The notes beneath the pieces are model-generated. The model saw only the letters and a list, made by a program, of their open reading frames with translations. It ran no database searches and was not told where the DNA came from. From Peromyscus leucopus (taxonomy: Eukaryota > Chordata > Mammalia > Rodentia > Cricetidae): a stretch of DNA of 64,000 nt. The position numbers and the translations under genes are program-made. Every line of letters starts with the position of its first letter. Within the stretch, counting starts at the first letter, position 1. The stretch covers positions 149,688,826 through 149,752,825 of the forward strand of contig NC_051065.1 of NCBI RefSeq assembly GCF_004664715.2. The letters are read 5' to 3'. Below, in pieces: positions 58,828 through 64,000 of this stretch.

Positions 58828-59105
58828 CATATATATATATACATATATACATATATATGTGTGTGTCTATATCCATACACATACATGTATATGGCTATAA
58901 AACACCCATATAAACATGCATATGTATGTGCACACACACACATATATGGGTGTATATGTATGTATGTGGGTGTCTTGTCCATGTTTGTCTGGTGCCAGAA
59001 GAGGGTATTAGATTCTCTGAGACTGGATTTACAATTGTAAGCTGGGAATTGAACCTGGATCCTCTGGAGAAGCAGCCAGTACTGATGAGCTATCTCTCCA
59101 ATCAA
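58828..59105 (-). mobile_element. B2/B3-family SINE with (TA)n/(CATA)n tail
   Basis: Alternating AT/GT repeats at 58828-58960 precede a reverse SINE ending GATGAGCTATCTCTCCAATC. Confidence 0.72.
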
Positions 59106-59309
59106 AAGTTTAATACTGAAAATCAGCAATGGGACAAGGAATTTGCAACATAGCCTCGACTCCCATCCTGTCTAGGAGAAAGCAGGCCCAGGCTGCAGAG
59201 TCTTCATCCTGGTCAGGGTCCTGTCCCTGCCATCTCTTAAAGCCCAAACCCTGTGCTTTTCTAGACGCCAGAATCTTGGGACACTTGGTGGCAAAATGTC
59301 ATGTTAGCT

Positions 59310-59445
59310 GGGCAGTGGTGGTGCACACCTTTAATCCCAGCACTGGGGAGGCAGAGCAGGCGGGTCTCTGTGAGTTCGAGGCCAGCCTGGTCTGCTGAGT
59401 GAGTTCCGGGACAGCCAGGTCTACACAGAGAAACCCTGTTTTAAA
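59310..59445 (+). mobile_element. B1 SINE
   Basis: GCTGGGCAGTGGTGGTGCAC to CCCTGTTTTAAAGGGGGGGG. Confidence 0.87.
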
Positions 59446-61640
59446 GGGGGGGGGAAGGTCATGATATTAAAGGTCAGAAGTTCTTTGAGATGTAAATAAA
59501 CTGCTTTGGAAAAAAACTCCCAAGTTGCTGCTTAGGAAGTGCAGAACCTAATCTTTCCCTATTAAGTCAAAGCAAAGGAAATAGACATGTGGTAGCCCTT
59601 TGGGTTACATTCCCTGTTTCTAAAGCAAAATTAGATGTCTGAAATCAGTGTTCCTTGGCAGTGAGATAAGTCCGAGAACAAAGGGACATCCTGAGCCTGG
59701 GCACTCACAATGTTGCTCTGCAGTATTTGCTGGTGGGTGCTTTTTGTAGCCCTGGGGTTTCCTTTAGCAAACTCAGGTATTCAAAGACCCTGACTTCACA
59801 AGTCTCCTGCCACAGGTAAGTGAATATGTGAGTCAACAGATACTAGAATGTATGTGTGCCCGTGTCTGTGTGGGCAGCACGTGCCCACGGAATCCACAAG
59901 AAGAAGTTGGGTCCCTGGACCCGGAATTACAGATGGTAAACTACCTGATGTGGGTGCTAGGAACCAAACCCAGGTGCTTTCCAAAAGCAACAAGGCTCTC
60001 TTCTGTCCCATGGGGGTAAAAAAAAGTTTTTGTTTTTTAAAATTTAGCCAGCCACGGTTTTAGAGGAATCTTATCAGGGAAATCCTAAACTTAGAAGAGG
60101 GCCCTGAATGTCTGCAGTGTTGACAGGCAACTGGGTTGTAGCTTAAAAATCCCTTTCCCTTCAGGGAATCTAGATTTTACTGGTGCTAACACTTCAAAAG
60201 GCCAGGGCTGGCAGTGCGGCTCAGTGGGAGTGCAATGATCTCATGGGCGGGAGGTTTTACATGGGGGCCTGAGCACTGAGGGGAAGAGTCTGTAATCCGG
60301 AGCAGCGTTTGCCTCATTCCTGACGAGGGACAACAAAACAATGTCCCAGGCTCCTTCTAATGAAGGACTTGTAAACCAGTGTCTTTAATAAAGATGTAGC
60401 ACTCTTCAGATCCCATTTTACAGAGAGCTGTGTAGTAAGTGTTGTAAAGAGCCAGAGTTGAGGAAGGGCGCCGTGGGCCTGTGGAGGAGCAGAGAGCCAA
60501 GGCAGCTGGCAGAGGGGTGGCGGCTGGCTCCCTGGTCCTGGCTGGTCTGGTTCACCACTGTGGGAGTAGGTCTGCAAAGGGTCAGCAGACCTGGAGAACT
60601 GTGGCAGTCAGGCAGAGCACTGCACGTGCCCCAGAACCTCTTTTGTGACCGTGGAGGGGGTGGAAGGAGAAACACCGTGAGGCCTAAGGCTGATCGCTCT
60701 GGATGAACTGGACAGGGTTAGGAGAGGACTTCATGGCACTGTGCTGCGGTGCAGAGACTGGGGTGGCGGGGGCAGGAAGAATGAGGGCTGAGAGTTCTAA
60801 AGTGTGCTGGCCACCCAGGCTGACCCGAGGGGCCTGGAGGTGAAGAGGGCAGCAGGAGGCGCTTTGGAGTTCACCTCTGCACCACTGCAGGCCAGGGGAA
60901 GGACACCAGTACTCCTTCCATGGAGGTGCCCAGCTCTCTGGGTCACCTCTGTCACCTGCTGCCATAGGACTCCCTGCCACCTGGTGAACAAGGGGGCTGA
61001 AGAGGGCTGTGAGCCAGAGCCAGGAGCAAAAGGTCTGGGCAGAGAGCTGCTTTGCCTCCTCGCCATCATCACAGTCAACCCCACCAGCTACCATCCCCTT
61101 CATTTCTCTGGAAGAGCTGCTTGATAAATCTAAAGGAGGGATTTTAAGACAGGGTTTCCCTGTGCAGACCAGGCTGGCCTCAAACTGAACCCATTTTGGC
61201 CTGTCTTTGCCTTCTGAGTGCAGGGATACTTTCGCTATGCATTTTTATAGTGCTAAGCAATTTTAAAAAAGTAAACTCTGGAACACCATTTTCCCCTCAT
61301 GGAATTTAGAGCCTTGCACATGCTAGGCAAGTACTCTCTTGCTGAGATCTACCCACAGCTCTTAAATCAGTCTCATCGTTACCCAGACTGGCCTTGAACT
61401 TAATCTGTGGCCTATGCAGGCAGACCTGTACTAGGCCTTGCCTCAGCCTCCCAAACAGCTAGGATTGCAGTCCTATGTCACCAAGTGTTGCTTGGAAGGT
61501 GTGAAATGAATGAGGCCGTCCAGAGTCACAGGATCAGAGCGCCAGGCCTCAACTACAGCCCAAGGCTCTTGGCAGTCTTTCTTGTTTCAGGATCAATGTT
61601 AGTTTAAAAGGAAAAAAAGGTGACTTATGCTTCATCTTTA
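59446..61640. other. Mostly unique DNA upstream of Slc25a18
   Basis: Apart from a B3-like patch at 59.85-60.0 kb and a B1 patch near 61.15 kb I see no repeat. The block 60.42-61.12 kb is GC-rich and open in several frames, including a minus-strand frame of 139 codons (60684-61103) without a recognisable domain. It could be an exon, a UTR or a regulatory block. Confidence 0.45.
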
Positions 61641-61659
61641 AAGTTTTTATACAATGTAT

Positions 61660-61840
61660 GTGAGGAGCTAAGAGATGGCTCAGGGGTAAAGAGGGATGGT
61701 TGAGGACCCAGGTTCAAAACCCAGCATTCACAGTGTCTCCCTACCACCTGTAATGCAAGGTCTAGGGGGATCTGATGCCCTCTTCTGGCACCAGGCACGC
61801 ATGTTTTGCACAGACATACATGCAGGCGGAACATCCATAC
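61660..61840 (+). mobile_element. B3-type SINE
   Basis: GGAGCTAAGAGATGGCTCAGG to ACATACATGCAGGCGGAAC. Confidence 0.78.
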
Positions 61841-61999
61841 ACACGAATGTCTTTTGGACAGAGAGTCTGATGTGTACGCCGAGGTCAGAGGACCGATTGT
61901 GAGGACTGGTTGTCTCCTTCCACTGTGGGCTCCAGACTGAACCCAGGTCTTCAGGTTTGTGCAGCAAACACCTTTGCTCGCTGAGCCATCTCTCCAGCC

Positions 62000-63430
62000 T
62001 CGCTTTACCTTGAAATTTAATTCTGTTTCTGCACTAATTTGTTGCTATTGTAAAATTTCAAAGGTACAGTTCCAAGATGGACCAGGAGAAAACCAGGTCC
62101 TTCATCATTGGTAGACAAACCCATCCAGGGCGTGGCAGATGGCTCAGCAGGTCAGGATGCCAAGTCTGATAACTTTCATGGGATCTACACCATGGGATCT
62201 ACATGGTGGAAGAACAAAGCCCTGTTCCAAGTGTCTGCCCCAGTCTGGCATATCTCAGCCTACCACTCAAGCACTTTGCTGACTGATGGACGAGTGTGGT
62301 CAGACAGAGTCCTGCCCCCACCACACACTGCACAGTGCCAGCCACTCTTTCCTGTTCTCCCTCCATCTGCTTCTTCAGGGAACTCATTGTCTTGCACCTA
62401 AGCCTTGCACACATTGGTAATGTGCCCAGGATGGATGTACTCTGCTCACGGACTGACAATAAGTTACAAACTGTTGCTTGGGAATCAGAGTGACCCATGA
62501 CGACAACCCCTGCCTTTGACTGCAGTTGATGTTAACACAAGACAGCCAGCCCTCCTAGGCTGGCCTCTCTTCACATATTTACAAGCTGGGTAGGTCAGGG
62601 GGTCTCAGAATGAGAACCAGGGCTGTTTCCTCCCACCAGCAGAGCACAGGGGTCTCCCAGGGCTAAGCCCCTCCTATCGGAGCGGCCTTTAGCTTTGTCT
62701 GGACTGTCTAGGAAGTACCCCACTTCCCAGGATGCTCCTGGATGCCAACTTCCTCTCCCCCTGCTTGCACTGGGTGATACAGAAGTCCCTCTCCGCTGGC
62801 TTACTTGCCGTCTCTCCCTACCAGTTCTCTGCTTGACGCGGACAGACAGACAACTTACCAGCTTGCAGGAAGGACCTTCTTTCTGCTTTCTCTGGAGTAA
62901 AGGACAGGAGCTGCTTTGTCCTTGGGGTGTTATCAGCCCGCAGTCCCTCCCTCAGCTCTCACATGGGCAGAGGTAGCAAGCGGGCGGTTCCTAAGTCCTA
63001 CACTGCAGTCTTAGCCTTATCACACAGTCGGGGTTTGGATCCAACCTCACAGCAGCCACAGGAGGCCAGAGCTCCCCTCACCTGGTTGCTAGTAGGGTGC
63101 TGGAAACACAGCTGAGAAACAACTTGACTAAGGCAGCTGCAGGAGCAGGGTGATCGGGGGTGGGTGGGGACTACAGTGCGCGCAGCACTTCTGTATGGCC
63201 TGAAGGTTTCTGTGAAGACTCAACTCCTTGTCACTAGCCGAACACACTGGGCCAGAAGGCAAGTGTGAGGAGGGGTCAGCATGGAATCTAAGGCAGTGCT
63301 CTGGCCAGATGAGCATGGCTGCCGACCTGAACTACAGCAGCATCTGCAAGAGGGGATGTCTCCAAGACGGGGGTACGTGTCATCTCGGGTGTGCCGTGAT
63401 CACTCGAGCATGCTTCTTGGTCACGTGCAC
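62000..63430. other. Unique DNA with a candidate 5' exon
   Basis: There is a SINE-like patch at 62.13-62.35 kb, then unique sequence. On the minus strand an AACCAG|GTGAGG donor with its exon border at 63082 could end a non-coding first exon. No coding exon is recognised. Confidence 0.35.
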
Positions 63431-63434
63431 TTTT

Positions 63435-63570
63435 TGTTTTCTGAGACAGGGTCTTACTGTACAGCCAGGCAGAAATCCACTATGTAGACCAAGCTGGTCT
63501 AAAACTCATAATCCTCCTGCCTCAGCCTCCAGAGTGCTGGGATTATAGGCATGCACTACCACACCTAATA
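63435..63570 (-). mobile_element. B1 SINE
   Basis: TTTTCTGAGACAGGGTCTTAC to GCATGCACTACCACACC. Confidence 0.8.
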
Positions 63571-63694
63571 CATTTTTTTTTTTTTGCAAGTGTGTGAATG
63601 GAACTCCATGTTCCATATGTACATGCCATGCTAGGCAAGCACTCCACTACGGAGCTACATACCATCCTCATGTAGTTTTATAATTGTAGGTAAA

Positions 63695-63875
63695 TGTTAT
63701 TGTTGCTCTTGCAGAGAACTGGAGTTTGGTTCCCAGCACCCACATGGCAGTTTACAATCACCTGTAACGTCAGTTCCAGGGCATTCCGATGCTCTCTCCT
63801 GACCTCTGTGGGTACCAGGCAAGGACATGGCACATACACAGCCAAAGCACACATACACATAAAAGAAAACTTTTA
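63695..63875 (+). mobile_element. B3-type SINE
   Basis: TGTTGCTCTTGCAGAGAACTG to CATACACATAAAAGAAAAC. The left end is missing. Confidence 0.75.
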
Positions 63876-63899
63876 AAAAGGAAAGAGAGCTGGGCGTGA

Positions 63900-64000
63900 T
63901 TTTTCTGTGTAACTATGACTGTCCTGGAACTTACTCTGTAGACCAGGCTGGCCTTGAAATCAAGAAATCCACCTGCCTCTGCCTCCTAAGTGCTGGGATG
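63900..64000 (-). mobile_element. B1 SINE cut by window end
   Basis: TTTTTCTGTGTAACTATGACTG to AGTGCTGGGAT, where the window stops. Confidence 0.82.

Noticed and set aside
60387..60392. AATAAA on the plus strand as a gene end
   Set aside because: There is no plus-strand gene upstream of it, so it is likely chance.

Overview
The window is nuclear DNA of a muroid rodent. Short spliced exons sit in a dense lawn of B1, B2/B3 and ID SINEs, with one L1 and several LTR remnants. Many B1 copies carry the box GAAAGGCGCAAAGCTACAC, a variant I associate with cricetids (hamsters, voles, deer mice) rather than Mus, so a cricetid is the best guess (inference). There are no prokaryotic features, CRISPR arrays or operons.

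Layout. 1-9.4 kb is repeat-filled DNA that should be intron 1 of Bcl2l13 (minus strand). A CpG island at about 9.05-9.8 kb holds its probable non-coding first exon and promoter. 9.8-17.8 kb is intergenic DNA between two divergent promoters. A second CpG island at about 17.8-18.3 kb is the promoter of Atp6v1e1 (plus strand). All nine Atp6v1e1 coding exons (18,044-35,027) can be read and add up to a complete 226-residue V-ATPase subunit E1. A tail-to-tail gap of about 1.9 kb follows. Slc25a18 (minus strand) then runs from its stop codon at 37,853 to its ATG at 53,883. All nine of its coding exons can be read and give a complete 315-residue mitochondrial glutamate carrier 2 with all three carrier signature motifs. 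From 54 to 64 kb there are SINEs, an LTR, two tandem-repeat arrays and three unique blocks that probably hold Slc25a18 5' non-coding exons and the start of the interval toward Cecr2. This gene order matches the human 22q11 block, recalled from memory.

The largest insertion is in Slc25a18 intron 5. It is a nearly full-length but inactive L1 (about 40.2-46.8 kb), itself hit by three B1 elements and a truncated B1 with clear target-site duplications. It abuts a decayed betaretrovirus-like (ERVK-type) integrase/env fragment (about 46.8-47.75 kb). Solo LTRs lie in Atp6v1e1 introns 4 and 8 and upstream of Slc25a18. Every L1 or LTR element that I could orient is antisense to its host gene.

The two complete genes do not share a pathway: one is a stalk subunit of the proton pump of acidic organelles, the other an inner-mitochondrial-membrane carrier. 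Their linkage is conserved synteny. I see no previously undescribed multi-gene system. The items most worth checking are regulatory and structural: a 17-base C tract as the polypyrimidine tract of a constitutive exon, an LTR close to a splice donor, a CLEAR-like E-box in Atp6v1e1 intron 1, a 67-bp array open in several frames, and an unexplained unique block at 60.4-61.1 kb.
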